The notes: a model not told the origin generated them from the sequence alone. 64,000 nucleotides of DNA from Brachypterus glaber (GCA_958510825.1 OY294046.1:4464001-4528000), one strand, 5' to 3'. Numbered from the stretch's first letter, positions 11,625 to 24,128 are shown. Program-made: numbers and translations.

Positions 11625-11765
11625 AAATAGTATGTTTCACTCAGAGGAAAAGTGCTTTTTTTTACTCGTCTGTAGTTTCCGGACTTCGCTTCGCGTCGTC
11701 CGTAAATTCTACAGACTAGTAAAAAAAGCTTCACTTTTCCTCTTAGTAAAACAATATACTATTTT
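11625..11765. mobile_element. Foldback hairpin, 141 bp
   Basis: Imperfect palindrome: AAAATAGTAT, GAGGAAAAGTG and ACTCGTCTGTAG on the left pair with CTACAGACTAGT, CACTTTTCCTC and ATACTATTTT on the right. The loop is centred on TTCGCTTCGCGTC. Confidence 0.75.
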
Positions 11766-12157
11766 ATTATCAGATTCATTTTCAGCAGCCTCAAAAACCG
11801 TAATATACCAATTTTCACAAAAACTACCCCTCGCTTCGGGGGATTAAATTAGAACAAATTTATAATCAGATTTAAATTCCCCAAAAACCCCTATAAGCCA
11901 ACTTTGACGAAAATATTGAAAATATTTAAAAATATTTACCCGGTGGAGTTAGAATTTTTTATTATCAGATTGACTTTCAGCAACCCTAAAACCCCCAATG
12001 TACCAATTTTCACGAAAACTACCCCCCACCCATCAGGGGGTGGAATTAGAAAAAAAATTTAATCAGATTTAAATTCCCCAGTAACCCCTATAGACCAATT
12101 TTGACGAAAATATTGAAAATATTTAAAAATATTTACCCCTCACCCTCGCGGGGGTGG

Positions 12158-12449
12158 AAATTATATTTTAAGTAAAAGCTCTTTTTAAGCCCTATAAAAA
12201 ATGTTATATACAGTTTTTTGCTAGAATATAATGTTTTAAAGATACAGAATTTAAAATCAAACAAAACACCTAGTTTGAAATTTGCAAACTAGATGGCTCT
12301 AGTGTACAATAGTGCCGATGTTGCAACGTTTTATCTAGTTTAAAATTATAGCATTAGGTTAAACTGATAATTTCTATAGTAAAGTAAAAAAATGAATTTT
12401 AACTAATAAAACAACAGAATAGCATTAATTCTTTATTTAAACTAGCTAA
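12158..12449. repeat. Second copy of the 10184-10489 segment
   Basis: 292 bp matching 10184-10489 apart from a 14-bp loss. It is inserted into the periodic part of family F. The breakpoints lie at GGTGGAAATTATA and CTAGCTAA. Confidence 0.8.
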
Positions 12450-12740
12450 GCAAAAAATTTATTATCAGATTCAGCAACCTTAAAAACCCCTATACAATAT
12501 AGCAATTTTCAATTTTTTGCAAAAAATGTATTTTTCCCCATTTTTCCCCCTTGCCCCACCCCAATGTTCATCAAAAACCATCCCGAGCGAGAACTTTTGG
12601 TAACATACCTGTATATCAAATTTCAAGTCTCTAGCTTAAAGCGTTCTTAAGTTATTGTATCCACAAGATTTTTCGGAAAGAACAATCCTTCCACCGACCG
12701 ATCGAAGGAAAGTACACCGAGAAAAAATAGATATAGTTTT

Positions 12741-13637
12741 TTTCATCAAAATTTAAAAGTATAGCAAAATAGGGGACAGTTTAATACCAAAAATAAACTC
12801 AATTTTCTCACTAATTAGTTAGAAATGGGGTAAATATTAATTACTAATTTACTTTAAAAAAATTGAAAGAATCATCTTCAGGGAAGATTCAAATATTCTT
12901 TCAAACAAGGTACACCTTACAATCTCCTACTTTTACGAGAAATAAATTAGCAGGGTTTCGTGTGCTCTAGTAATCCATGATCGGGTGGAACGATAACGAG
13001 AATGCATTCCAAGGATATATACGGGGGTGAGTTCAACCCCTAGCGAATGCCTCCCCTAACACAGTGCTTTGTTGTACAGGCCTGTGCATAAAATTCATTA
13101 TATTATATTTTATTTTCTATTTTTGGTAATAAAACATATCTGTGACTATAAAATTTCACACTCATTTTTAGTAAAGGCAGTTTCATGTTTCGTATGTAAA
13201 TATGAAAAATAATAACGCTATAACTGCTACACTCAGAAAATATAATTGTAATTTGAATACTAAATTTTATTTGTAAATATATATTTGTTATTTATATCGC
13301 CACCATTGGTATTTAATACTTTACTTGTGATATTAAATACTGCAATGTGTGTATTGTATACAAAATGTTGTCATACTAACATAGAGGCCGTGCTGGTACA
13401 TTTAGATCCCCACGTAACTTTTTTATCAAAATATTGGCGATATGAGAAAAATATTAAATCTTTTTTGAATTTAAAGTTTGATTTCAATATCCAATTATAC
13501 TGTGCAAAAATAAATAGCACCTTCATCCCATTGTCTAAACGGCAACTTCCGGTATAAAACGGAATGAAAAGTGCTGAATAAAATACCGGAAACTGATTGT
13601 ATTGCAGAAATCAGCCACTAAGAACGAAATAAAATGT
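12741..13637. other. Gene-free stretch
   Basis: 12960-13080 is less AT-rich (GATCGGGTGGAACGATAACG, GGGGGTGAGTTCAACCCC) and may be an unrecognised repeat end. A 90-codon open frame at 13285-13557 has no recognisable motif. Confidence 0.4.
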
Positions 13638-13676
13638 AGGGTTTGTTCAAGCATTACGTAACGCACCTAGGAGAGT
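13638..13676 (+). mobile_element. Family G terminal fragment
   Basis: GGGTTTGTTCAAGCATTACG followed by TAACGCACCTAGG matches the left end of the 9476 and 24933 elements. Only this end is present. Confidence 0.55.
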
Positions 13677-13680
13677 TAAT

Positions 13681-13822
13681 GCCTGTCCAGAAGCTTGCAT
13701 AAGAACATAAAACATAAGAATGCGATACTGTGATTGGCTTACAAGATACATGGCGGAACATCAAGCCAATCACGGCATCGCACTGTTATGTTTTATGTTC
13801 TTATGCGAGGCTGTGGATGGGC
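13681..13822. mobile_element. Palindromic MITE, 142 bp
   Basis: Arms GCATAAGAACATAAAACATA...GATTGGCTT and AAGCCAATCACGG...GTTCTTATGC are inverted around an ACATGGCGGAAC centre. The outer ends are GCCTGTCCAG and CTGTGGATGGGC. Confidence 0.75.
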
Positions 13823-14070
13823 CCTTAGCCGCGGCGTTATGTTAATTAAATTGACTAAATTTAATCTTTTATAATATAAAAGATAAAAAACATATTTTCC
13901 TTTTTCGATTTTTTTTTAACTTAAAAATCTAAAAAAAAAATTGTATTCTTTAAATACAAATAAACATACCTACAAAATTTCACAATGATATCTTTTTTCT
14001 TCTATATAAAGAAAAAAATATTTAAAAACAAAATATTTTTAAAATTTGAAGGTAATAAGACCCGTTAAAA

Positions 14071-14453
14071 CTATTCTCTCTAGAATACGCATGCCGTTAA
14101 TATAAAGTATCGCCAACATCTCGGTTTGTTTGTAAACAAATAGTAGGTATATTCAGGCCTGAACATTAACAATTACCAGTAACTGTTATTGTTGTCTCTG
14201 TTAGAACAAAGCTGTGCGAGTAAGACAGACAAATGTATATGTTGACTACGTTTTTGTCAGTTTTTACAAATGAAATGCCTATTCTAGAGAGAAGAGTTAT
14301 TAGTTCGTTGCAACGAACACAGCACAGCTTTGTTCTAACAGACAACAATAACAGTTACTGGTAATTGTTTTGTTTACTACTATTTTTTTACAAACAAACC
14401 GAGATGTTGGCGATACTTTATATTAACGGTATGCGTATTCTAGAGAGAAGAGT
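14071..14453. mobile_element. Foldback element, 0.38 kb
   Basis: The left arm CTATTCTCTCTAGAATACGC...CATCTCGGTTTG is inverted at the right (CAAACCGAGATGTTGG...GAATAGCC-type end). The arms also share TAACAATTACCAGTAACTG and GTTAGAACAAAGCTGTG. A direct repeat (ATTCTAGAGAGAAGAGTT) occurs at about 14281 and 14438. Confidence 0.75.
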
Positions 14454-14609
14454 TGTTAGTTCGTTGCTAGTTCGTTGCTCCGTATCAGCACCACATAACT
14501 TTTTTGTGCGAAAATGTCAAGTTTTGAGCCGAATAAGCGTCATTTGCGGAAACTTTTTCAGCTGAGGCGCATCGATTGCTTGATACAATAACATATTCTG
14601 AGCGTATCT

Positions 14610-15545
14610 TACCCGGACAACATCCATAAACTCATGAGGCCTCATGAGAGTATCATGTTATGATTTCCACGTTTTGTACTCATACGAACATCATGATGAG
14701 CACATCTCATGATTTTGTGATCATGTTATGAGTTTGTTATGAGTTTTTCATGAGGTGTATACATTTAACGTTAAATCATTAAATGATGTCATAATGACTT
14801 CCACGTGAAACAGCAAATGTTGCCCGGGACCCGATTGAGAACGATTGCCGAATTGTACAGGCTCCTGTAATGTTTCAATTTCAGTGCACTTTACAGCATT
14901 ATGCTTATGGCCCCAATTGTTATTTCCTACCACTAACTAAACTTATTAAACGAATAAAGTCGCCTTCTAGGAATACTAGTATTAAAAGGCAGCTGTCTTT
15001 ATAAGGATATACTAGTATACTAGTAATAACTAGTAATTAACTTACTGGTCATCTAATTCGACACACATTATCGGATTGGTCTGGTGAGCCGTAGATATCT
15101 GGAGGCTTTAGCCTGGAGGAACTAGTTCCTCCAGTCATCTTGGGGAACATTTCCACTGGGAAGTTTCCAGTGGGAAAATCCCGGTGTCCTCAAGTTGTTG
15201 AAAATGGACTTGTGTGGGGGTCTAGGGGGTCGATTTTTTCGTTATTTTTTTGGTATCTCTTCGCGTTTTCAAGATATGAGCAATAAGGTGTATGTGTATG
15301 TGATCTTTTTAAGCAGGGTAATTTCCTTTCTTTTTTTCAATTTTAAATTTCGCGGTTAATTTAAAGTTTGCGGTTAATTTAAAGTTTGCGCATGCGCATT
15401 CCGTATACCGCTGCTAGATCTTCATGACATGATCTCGTAATGACTTTACAATGAGGAGTCATCTGTATGCGTTCATGAACTCAGAGAAAATCATTAAATG
15501 ATGTCATAATGACTTCCACGTGAAATAGCAAATGTTGTCCGGGTA
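14610..15545. mobile_element. TIR element with TACCCGGACAACAT ends
   Basis: The left TACCCGGACAACAT and right ATGTTGTCCGGGTA inverted repeats are 0.94 kb apart. An internal block TTAAATGATGTCATAATGAC...GCAAATGTTG occurs at 14776-14822 and again at the right end, suggesting a nested or rearranged second terminus. Perfect small palindromes (GGAGGAACTAGTTCCTCC at about 15115) lie inside. Confidence 0.65.
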
Positions 15546-16938
15546 TTTGTTGCATTCTTAGTCCACGGTTGAAGCTCATATTTGGAACAAGGAAAGGTCA
15601 TCAGTGTTTCCCGTAAAATGTATGCTATGATCGCCCCTAAAATATACGAAGCGTTATATGTCGCTGATTCCATTGTTGGTAGACGTTATGGTCGCAAAAA
15701 AACCATTCCGTCAAAAATGCTTTTTACTAAATTATACAGGGACTCTATTATAATAAATAGTTGGTTCTTTCCACGTGAGTTGGTTTACTTCCTTTTCGCG
15801 AAAAATTTTATATCAAATTTATATTCAAATTTTTAATATAAATTGTATACAAACTACTACAGATTTTGGGGTAATTTAAAATTCAAACTAATCTAAAAAA
15901 AAATACAAAGAGAAAATAAAAAAAATACTTAGTCTTTTTTTTCATAATTTCTGAAGAAATACACACTTAAAAAATTTTCTCGTATTTTTTTTTTGTCTCT
16001 CCGGGTGAATGTGTGAAGGACTTTAAAAAGCTAGGGGTGATATTTGACCCCTTCTGTCCCTTCACGAGGTCCCAAGACCGCAAGATACGCATGCTGAAAT
16101 TTTAGGAATTACTACAAAAAAAGTAACACAGCTACACAAAAAAAAAGTCAAGAAATTTTTAGGAGACTTGTATTCCTATGTATTTTGAGGCGCTGAATCC
16201 GAATTTGATACGACCTTACTTTTGGACATTAACAAAGTAGGCGTGCGAATGGTCGTGATTATATTGAGTATCATGGGTAGTAACTATGCTAAAAAGTCAT
16301 AGAAAAAACTCCGTATTGCGATGTCAGGAAAAACTTGAAGAAGAACAACTTTATTAAAAAACGGCTTCGTGAGCGATTTCAATTTTTGTCAAAAACTGTT
16401 TGGAAATGGGCCAAAAACAACCTAAAATCAAAAAATCCGGGGTGGTTTGACTTTTCATTTAATTTTTTTAAGGCTAACCGTGTATTATTATTAGGGTTAT
16501 TGGGAAGTTGGGATGTTATAGAGTAGGGACATTAGGGAGTAGGGAAATTGGGATGTTAGTCTGTCAATATTTAAATTTTTTGTGTGTTTTGAGTTAATTT
16601 ATATCGAAAACCTTGATGGGAAAATCTGCATTAAGATTCGGATTCAGCAGCCCAAAATATATAAGAAGCGATATATCACAACTTTGTTGTGAAAACCTAA
16701 TTTATTTTATTTTTTTTAATTTCAAAAAACTTTTTACCCAATTTCGAAGATCAAAAATATTGAGATCCATAATTTAGCGTACGTATACTTATAGTGAAGA
16801 GATATTATTTTAAAAAATCAAACTTTTTGAATGATGACTAAAAGTTTGATTTTTTAAAAAAACTTTTTTGTAGAAATGTGTTAATGTATTAATCTCGGTA
16901 TTAATGAATAGTTGCTATAATGAATCAATCCTTAATAT
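15546..16938. other. Gene-free stretch
   Basis: An 84-codon open frame at 15582-15836 has no recognisable domain, and its 3' third is low-complexity. The rest is AT-rich without clear repeat ends. Confidence 0.4.
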
Positions 16939-18277
16939 ACCGGGTGTACCAAATCTATTTACCCAGCGATTTTCTCGAAATTTATAAGAGATACTCAAGT
17001 TCTGAGAAAACTATTTTAAATAAGTCAACTTGAACTATCTTTTAGTATATATTTGATACTTTCAGCTCTTGAAATGTGGGCAGGGGGGCACAGAGGGACA
17101 TTTTTTAAATAGAAAGGGGGTCGTGTGATAGATCATTTTAAAGCTTACAAAATTCTCCATTTAACTATATATTTTTTTTATTTTTTTAAACATTTTTTAT
17201 TGGGTTTAAAATAGGGTTGAAAATGGGTATTTTTGTCAAAATTTCTCTAAAAAAATCAAACAATTTTTTAAAAATTACTAATTTCATAATGAAAAAACGT
17301 AAATTATACTTTTAAACTAGTTTTAATTGACATAAATAAAAATTTACAAAAAACAAAACTTAAAAAATCGCATTTTTTTAGCACAAAAATTAAAAAATCA
17401 AAATCTTAAAAAAATTGTTTAAAAAATTAAAAAATATACAATCCAGTAGAGCATTTTATTTGCTTTGAAATGATGTATCACAAGACCCCCTTTTCATTTA
17501 AAAAATCCCCCCCATGCATGGCCATGCCCCCCTGCCCACATGTTAAGAGCTGAAATCATCAAATATATGCTAAAAGATAGTTTAAGTTGTCTAATTTAAG
17601 ACGGTTTTTGCAGAACTTGATTAGGGGTTGTCCATATATTACGTAACGCGCCTAGGGGGGAGGGGTCAGAGAAATTGTTACAGTTTGTGACAGGGGGAAG
17701 GGGAGGGGGTCTAGATAAACGTTACGGAATTTAATAAATTTAATGTTTATTTCCTAAGGTTGGCAGATGTATTTTTAATTTTAAAATAAATTACTATTTA
17801 GTGGCCCATAATTCCCTTTTTCACACAAAAATTGACGAAACTATGCATATTTAAATAATATTGTAATCAGTAAAAAAACTGTTGACATTGATATTAAAAA
17901 AAAATCTTACGGCCCTGTTCTTGCGTGATCTTGCCGATGAATCATCGGCGATGATACATTTTCGCGTGAAATGTGTACTCACAGAACACCAAGGTGTGTA
18001 CTATTTTGTGTACCTGTGCATAAACAATATACGTGTTATATGTGACACTCAGTGTAAAAAGATGTACCTAGTATTTTTCTCTGTGTGATATTGATTATGA
18101 ATATTTTAAACTTTGAGTGATTTTTTCGTGTAATTTTTTTTTAAGGTTATGTTATACTATATTTTAGGTTCATGTTTGTTTTTTCGAGAAAAACGAATCA
18201 ATAGTGAGAATACAGTTAAATTTATTGCGAAACAAATTTTTTATATTGTTACGCGTTACACAGGGAGACACCCGGTA
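16939..18277. mobile_element. Family J element with nested family G insertion
   Basis: The left end ACCGGGTGTACCAAATCTAT and right remnant GACACCCGGTAC match the family J ends at 30152-30424. Internal inverted words (AACTATCTTTTAGTATATAT and its complement) form a long foldback. The right arm is replaced from 17634 to 18265 by a family G element. Confidence 0.6.
17634..18265 (+). mobile_element. Family G element, right-truncated
   Basis: Starts GGGGTTGTCCATATATTACG after TTA and matches 29357-30054 in reverse, including ATGAATCATCGGCGATGATA and ACACGTATATTG blocks. The last roughly 60 bp are missing, so the right end merges with the family J remnant. Confidence 0.75.
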
Positions 18278-18279
18278 CA

Positions 18280-19015
18280 TACAGGGTGATCCATAACTGG
18301 CATGCCAAAATTTAAGAGGTGATTCTAGATCCAAAAATATAAAAAAAGTTCCTATAAAGGTTGGTCCGGAAATGAGCCCTAAGGGATCTAGGGCCCTTTA
18401 AAATTGTAATAAAAATAAGGTTTTTAATTAATAACTCGGGTACCGTTTAAGCTAGAGCGGCGAGCTTTTGCATGTATACTAGTATTAATAAGGGCAATAA
18501 GTTTATGTTAATTTATTTTTTTAATTTATCCAGAGGCGTGCCCAGACGGACAAAATATATGAGGCTTAAAACATTTTTGCCCCAAACTTTTCTATGTGTA
18601 TGTTTTTTGGATTTGTTGTAAAAAATATAGATTTCTAGAGTATAAATACATATAAAATATCATATAGTGTAACACTGTAGGAGCAACCATTATCAAAAAA
18701 AAATGCAATTAAAAGGAAGTAACATTTTGTGCCACCAAAAACGTTACTTTTTAAAAGGCTATTACTCCTTTAATATTAAATTTAGGTGGTTTGGTGTATA
18801 ATACTTTTTTGCTCAGTTTTAAATGAAGAATCACCCTGCAGCATTAAAATTTTATTGGTGATTTTTTTGTTCCCCATTCAATACGTCATCTTCGAAGGAC
18901 GGTAGCTCCCTTAGGGCTCATTTCCGGACCAACCTTTATAGAAACTTTTTTTCAAATTTTTGGATGTAGAATCACCTCTTAAATTTCGGTACGCGAGTTC
19001 TGGAACACCCTGTAT
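18280..19015 (+). mobile_element. Family H element, copy 1
   Basis: Ends TACAGGGTGATCCATAACTG and GAACACCCTGTA. Subterminal inverted words (TAAGAGGTGATTCTAGATCC / GGATGTAGAATCACCTCTTA; GGTTGGTCCGGAAATGAGCC / GGCTCATTTCCGGACCAACC) make a long foldback. It is a near-identical relative of 36376-37074. No ORF. Confidence 0.85.
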
Positions 19016-19228
19016 ATCGAATATATTTAGAAAAGTAGCTTTTTATGTGTGTGTGTGTGTAAGTTTGTTAAAATTTTCTTGCCATAAAAAAAAACATGCG
19101 AAATAAAAGTTTACCCATTATATAATGTTGATATAATAAGCTAATGGAAAGATAACTTCAAAAATCGATGTTTTTATATATAAATGAAATCCATTTATGT
19201 TCACGTTTGGACCCTTAAAAGTTTACCT
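19016..19228. other. Short AT-rich spacer with GT repeat
   Basis: A (GT)n run lies at about 19044-19059. Otherwise featureless. Confidence 0.4.
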
Positions 19229-20182
19229 TAATAACACAGGTCTACAAATACCGGGTCATGTCAGTTGTTGGAAAGCTGAGGGTCATTTCCCAAGTAGTTT
19301 GCTGCGTAGAATCCGAATCCGGGATCAGAATTGGCCCATCACGTCAGGATTTTGTGATATTTGAGGTTATGTACCCGAGAAAAGGCGTTTTTCCTACTTT
19401 TGAGGATATGCACAGGGTGCAAAATTTTTTTGTGGTCTGTCTCTCCAGTTGCATCATTTAGTACCACTCATACCCTTTAATTTAAGAGTTCAAGAGATCA
19501 ATTACGATTTTTTTTCGAAAAGATATGACTATTCGAAGTTACGAAATATATCCCTTCGACGTCATTAGCATTTGCATTTTAAAAGCCTTTGAGACAATAA
19601 TTTTTTATTGTGTAATTTCTCTTGAAAATTTTCACTTTGGGGTTTTTGAAGTCGCTGAGAACGAATATAAAGTCGGAAAATTAAAATTTGCATTTCCAAT
19701 ATGGCGTATTCAAAATGGCGGATTAAGATTTGCAAAAAACATTTAAATATTGAAAAATGTTTCTAGTTTACATTATATAATTATATAATTGTTGGCGATA
19801 AAAATTCACTCAACATCACTCTTCATTTACGTTGGTCGGCTACTCATTTACGTTCCGATTTGATGATGTCGACTCAAGCGATTTTTCGTATAGTCATAAC
19901 TTTGCGAAAAAAAATCGTGATTGATCTCTTGAACTCTTAAATTAAAGGGTAAGAGTGTTACTAAATGATTTAACTGGAGAGACAGACCACAACAATTTTT
20001 TGCACCCTGTACATAACCTCAAAAGTAGGAAAAAACGCCGTTTTTCGGGTACATAACCTCAAATATCTCAAAATCCTGACGTGATGGGCCAATTCTGACC
20101 CCGGATTCGGATCCTACGCAGCAAATTACTTCGGAAATGACCCTTAGCTGTCCAACAACTAAACCATGTTGACCTGTGTAAT
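19229..20182. mobile_element. Foldback element, 0.95 kb
   Basis: Long imperfect inverted arms, 19229-19520 and 19890-20182. Shared words include ACACAGGTC, GTTGTTGG, GGGTCATTTCC, CCCATCACGTCAGGATTT, TTTTTCCTACTTTTGAGG and AGAGTTCAAGAGATCAATT. The centre (19610-19745) carries the GGCG/CCATTTTG-type words also seen at 5367-5610. Confidence 0.8.
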
Positions 20183-20235
20183 ATAATAAAACTTGTTTTT
20201 CTCCACTAATGTTTAAAAATGTTTAAAAATAGGAA

Positions 20236-20764
20236 AAATAACTATTATCCAACACCTTCACAGAAACACTTGTTTTGAGCACTATTTTAAATGTCAAAAG
20301 TGAGTTTTTTTCCACTAGTGACTAAAAAATTTTTCACCCACTCTTTTACGTACAGCTTTTGATCTCACCCAAAATTAGTTACATACCCTATTAATTAAGT
20401 ATTATAACTATTCTATAAATAGAAGCACGTTAACTAAACCATAAAAATTAAAGAAAACCCCAAATTATTCTTTAGTTTTTGAATAAAATACTGTTTTTAT
20501 TAAAAATTCTGTCATCACCGCGTCCATTTTGACGTTTGTAAGAAATGTAAAACTAGCAATTGTTTATTTTAATAGGCATACTTAGGCCATGGCTGCCTAT
20601 TATTTTAGTATTAAGAAAACTTAATCTTAATATTTTTGACATAATTTTTCGCAAAATTATAGATTTTTATTTAAAAATAAAAGGTGTTGGATAAAATTAA
20701 ATTCTCAACTCGTGTATTAAGTGATTTTATCCACTTAATACACTAGTTAAGAAAATAACTATTG
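20236..20764 (+). mobile_element. Family E element, copy 1
   Basis: Contains ATTATCCAACACCTTCACAG at the left and AAAGGTGTTGGATAAAATTA near the right, plus TCCATTTTGACGTTTGTAAG. It is bounded by AAAATAACTATT on both sides. It matches 62149-62660, in the last Ctr9 intron, in reverse. Confidence 0.8.
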
Positions 20765-21311
20765 CTTTACTAGGAGTAAAAATGACAATTTTTTGTGTGT
20801 GATAAGTCTGCTAGGGACACTCCATCCGGCGGTGGCAGAAGAAAGCCGTCGCTGCAGCGCGCTGGATGGATTTACCCTAATGTCTGCACGAACGAACGAA
20901 GTTGAAAATGCTATTTTTTCTTTAACAGGTCTAAAGTAAGCAAATTAAAGAAAAATTTTTTTTTAAAATATTAAACAATGTTTTTTTTTTAATTATTAAA
21001 ATACATATTAAAATAATTAATTTTAATTTATTATTTATTTGTTTATTTATTTATTTTAGCATTTTATACAGTCATGGAGAGACCCAAATAAGCTTCTGGC
21101 TTGGGCTAGGGGCTCCCCATTAATTAATTTATATATTTACTACAGTGGCACTTTCTAAACTAAATTTTTAATGCCTTAAAAAATACTGCAATTTTTTACT
21201 TTAAAATATGAGCTAATTTTATCTAGTTTGTTTTGTTACAATAAGTATAGAGTATCCAGTATCTCATGACACGTGGAATGCGCGACAGAAGGAGCATAGC
21301 TCGCATTTTAA
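20765..21311. other. Gene-free stretch
   Basis: Contains a GC-richer patch at 20820-20880 (CATCCGGCGGTGGCAGAAG) and long T runs at 20950-21060. No gene seen. Confidence 0.4.
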
Positions 21312-22141
21312 CATAGACAAAGAACATAGATGAGCTGTCATCTCAAGGTTATATACAAATTTACGAGTCCTCCATTTTGATCGGAAGATACGTCAGAAAT
21401 CAGCCGGGAAATTTAAATTAGTGGGTAAAATGTAAATAAATAAACAACATAACCTTACTTTTTAATGTTTTCTTATGTTATATTAAAAAAAATCAAACTA
21501 ACCTAAAAAATATGATACTGCTGTCTGTAGGTAGCAGTCGTTTTATGTTTCTACAACTTTTTATAAAACACGTCATTGTAAAGACTTTACTAGTTCTTTG
21601 AAAAAGCACTATAAAATATACAAAAAACACAGAAAGACTTTAAAAGTTCAAAAACGCTATTATATAGTCTATAATAAAATAAAATGTTCACCCTTCTAGC
21701 ACAAAACACCAAACTCGTAAAAAAATAACAGAAAAACCTCGAAAACAAACTCAAAACATACATAAATTAGGTTATGTTAACCTGTTGCACGAATATATTA
21801 GAGGTGTGTGCGAAGAATTATATTTTTATATTTAAATTATTGGTAAAAATAAATAAATATCTCTGTAGTATAACATATTGATTTAGTTTTTACATATATA
21901 ACAAACTGTTGCAAAAAAACAACTACAAAAAGAAACTTTTACTACTGAAGTGAAATGAAAAGATACATCTCTAACAAAAAAAAATATTCCTATCTAACGC
22001 AACACAGTGTTACCAAGATAAAATATATATTTTTTTACTTTATTTTGGACAATTGGAATCAAAATGGAGGACGCATTTAGTCCGGACGCAGAAGTATACA
22101 CAGACGGTCAAAAATCAATCTATTTGTTTATTTTGTCTATG
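21312..22141. mobile_element. TIR element with CATAGACAAA ends
   Basis: The left CATAGACAAAGAACATAGAT is inverted at the right (ATCTATTTG...TTTTGTCTATG). A second inverted word, CCTCCATTTTGAT (about 21368) / ATCAAAATGGAGG (about 22058), supports the pairing. About 0.83 kb, AT-rich, no ORF. Confidence 0.6.
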
Positions 22142-22287
22142 CGTTTTAAGTATATGGAGAAATTTGGCTGCACGTTTAAAGCGTCTTGTGTAGCCAGATG
22201 TTTTTAAGATGGGGTAGGATGGGCGGATTATGTTACCGCGCATTCAAGATTGAATATTCATGTGGTATTGTACCAGCTCAACTCTCA

Positions 22288-22590
22288 TACAGATAATAAG
22301 ACAATTACCAGCTTTATTTTAAATGGATAAACTCAATAATAACCCCCGCGTGGCTTTTACTTTATTGAGTTGATAATTATTTATTTTACCCACTCAACTG
22401 TCACTTGTCAAATTATTTTCTTATAAATGTCATTAAAATTTTTAATAAAAATATGAATTCTTAAGCTATTTATTGGATAAAACCTTGTATGGCACTCATG
22501 GGTAAACCGATATTGCCCTCTCGAAAATTAACAATAACAATTAACAATCATGGGCAATATCTTACTTTACCCACTAGTACCATAAATAAC
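22288..22590 (+). mobile_element. Family D element, copy 2
   Basis: Reverse of 7459-7804: it runs from CAGATAATAAGACAATTACC through GTGGCTTTTACTTTATTGAG to TTACTTTACCCACTAGTACC. The hairpin at its right end differs (ACAATAACAATTAACAAT). Confidence 0.75.
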
Positions 22591-22797
22591 TATTATCTAA
22601 ATATCATGATATTTAAATATTAGCATAATAGTCCAGGATCGAGACACACTCCGGTGTCCACTTTTGTGTTTAGAAATGCTTACATGGAGTCAAAGCAAGT
22701 GTTTTCTACTCGAGTGGTGATGCCGAATCATGCTTCAATGTATCTACATTCTTAACTATACTTAACTTTAGTACCCAGGAAACCAAAAGGCGTCATT

Positions 22798-22851
22798 TTG
22801 ACGTCAGTAATTGGGCACTAACTGACCTACATGACGTCATATCATGACGTC
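22798..22851. promoter_or_regulatory. Cluster of CRE/ATF-like GACGTCA motifs
   Basis: TTGACGTCAG at 22798, a full TGACGTCA at 22832 and ATGACGTC at 22844 fall within 55 bp. This matches the CREB/ATF core, but no gene is adjacent, so function is unsupported. Confidence 0.2.
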
Positions 22852-22930
22852 TTTCTGTCGTTCCAGTGATGTGTATAAGTCAAAGAAATATGACGATAGA
22901 ATAACGTGTTCAACATTATATGAGGAGGTG

Positions 22931-23141
22931 ACTTTCAAAACGCAGTTTTTGACAAATAACACATTTCGAGATATCAACCAAGTATTAAATTAGGAACTAT
23001 AACAGCTTTTATAGTACCAATGAACATCAAGTATTATCTATTTTAGAGAGAATAGTTACATTACATTGGCGAATTAAATCAGTTTCACTAATTATTAAAA
23101 AAATTGCATATTAAAAAAATCAAAAACTGCGTTTTGAAAGT
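22931..23141. mobile_element. Short TIR element, 211 bp
   Basis: ACTTTCAAAACGCAGTTTTT at the left is inverted as AAAAACTGCGTTTTGAAAGT at the right. A further partial right end (AAAACTGCGTTTTGATAGTC) follows at about 23150-23171. Confidence 0.7.
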
Positions 23142-23172
23142 CAAAGCATAAAAACTGCGTTTTGATAGTCCA

Positions 23173-24128
23173 GCATTTAAATAAATATGAATATTATTAA
23201 TAGAATCTCTTGTAATATTGATTTTTTAAATATTTTTTAGGTAAGTATAGATACAAATAGTATACAGTCCATATATTATGTAAAACCTTTTTTTACTATT
23301 TTGGACCTCTCTGTGTAACGCTTTTTTCATTTAACTCAACACACAACATGACACTAGGTAATTTTATTTTTTGTCCAACTAACTACAAAAAAGATATGTG
23401 GAAAAAAACGTGTTTTAGGGGACTTTTAGGGGCCAATATTTTTCTGTGTGCCTCTTAGAGTGGTAGACTTTATTCCATAGTGTTTCTTGACCCAAAAACC
23501 ATAATACTACAAATTTTAAACGTTTTGGTGAGCTTAGTCCCTTAAAAACTGGGGCGTATATAAATAAGAGGGGGCGTATAGGGGTTTCGTAAACCCTAAT
23601 CAGATTAAGCTGAAATTTTGCATAAATCATCCTTAGATATATTTAAGATATTTTGAAAGATATTAAGTCTGCTATGTATTGCCAAGAATCCGGATCCGGA
23701 TCCCCCAAAAAAAAATGAGCCCCCAAAATTAAATTTCCGTAAAACCCTATACTTAATATATCTATCATCGACACTTTTAAACTGGCACTGATCGTATAAA
23801 AATTCCCTAATACCAACACCGCCAAAACAAAAGCTATCATTAATCAGGATCAATTATCCTGTGAAAATTGGCAACTATGTTTACATAGAGCATCGCGTGT
23901 GGCGACTAGATTTTATCGAAACCGTATAAGAGATCCTAGAGGAGTTTCCTTTTTATATATTTTTTTAGATATATAATGCATGAACTGAAATTCGACAAGT
24001 GTTTTTTTTTTGTGGTTTTCTTACTGTTGGAATTGCTAATGGATAATCGATTTGGTCTATCGTTGGTCAACACTGCACTTTTCTATTTATTTTTAATCGA
24101 AGTAAAATTTTAGTTTTAGTTTTTATCG
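23173..24128. other. Gene-free stretch
   Basis: Short open frames overlap around 23415-23853 on the minus strand but show no known motif. A small repeat-like patch (GGATCCGGATCC) lies near 23693. Nothing else. Confidence 0.4.

Larger units (their letters stand above)
11072..12740 (+). mobile_element. Family F copy, broken by insertions
   Basis: The 5' end ACACTGCCCAGTAAAAGAGC is at 11072. Periodic C-rich units (TTTTCACGAAAACTACCCCC and similar) run from about 11765 to 12157, and the 3' portion with GTTCTTAAGTTATTG is at about 12460-12740. Between these lie 11140-11765 (a different element) and the 12158-12449 duplicated segment. Confidence 0.6.

Noticed and set aside
13285..13557. 90-codon open frame
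   Set aside because: No recognisable motif, AT-rich composition, flanked by repeats; likely chance.
15582..15836. 84-codon open frame with a basic RRYGRKK patch
   Set aside because: No family recognised and the C-terminal third is low-complexity. Retained only as a note in the gene-free stretch.
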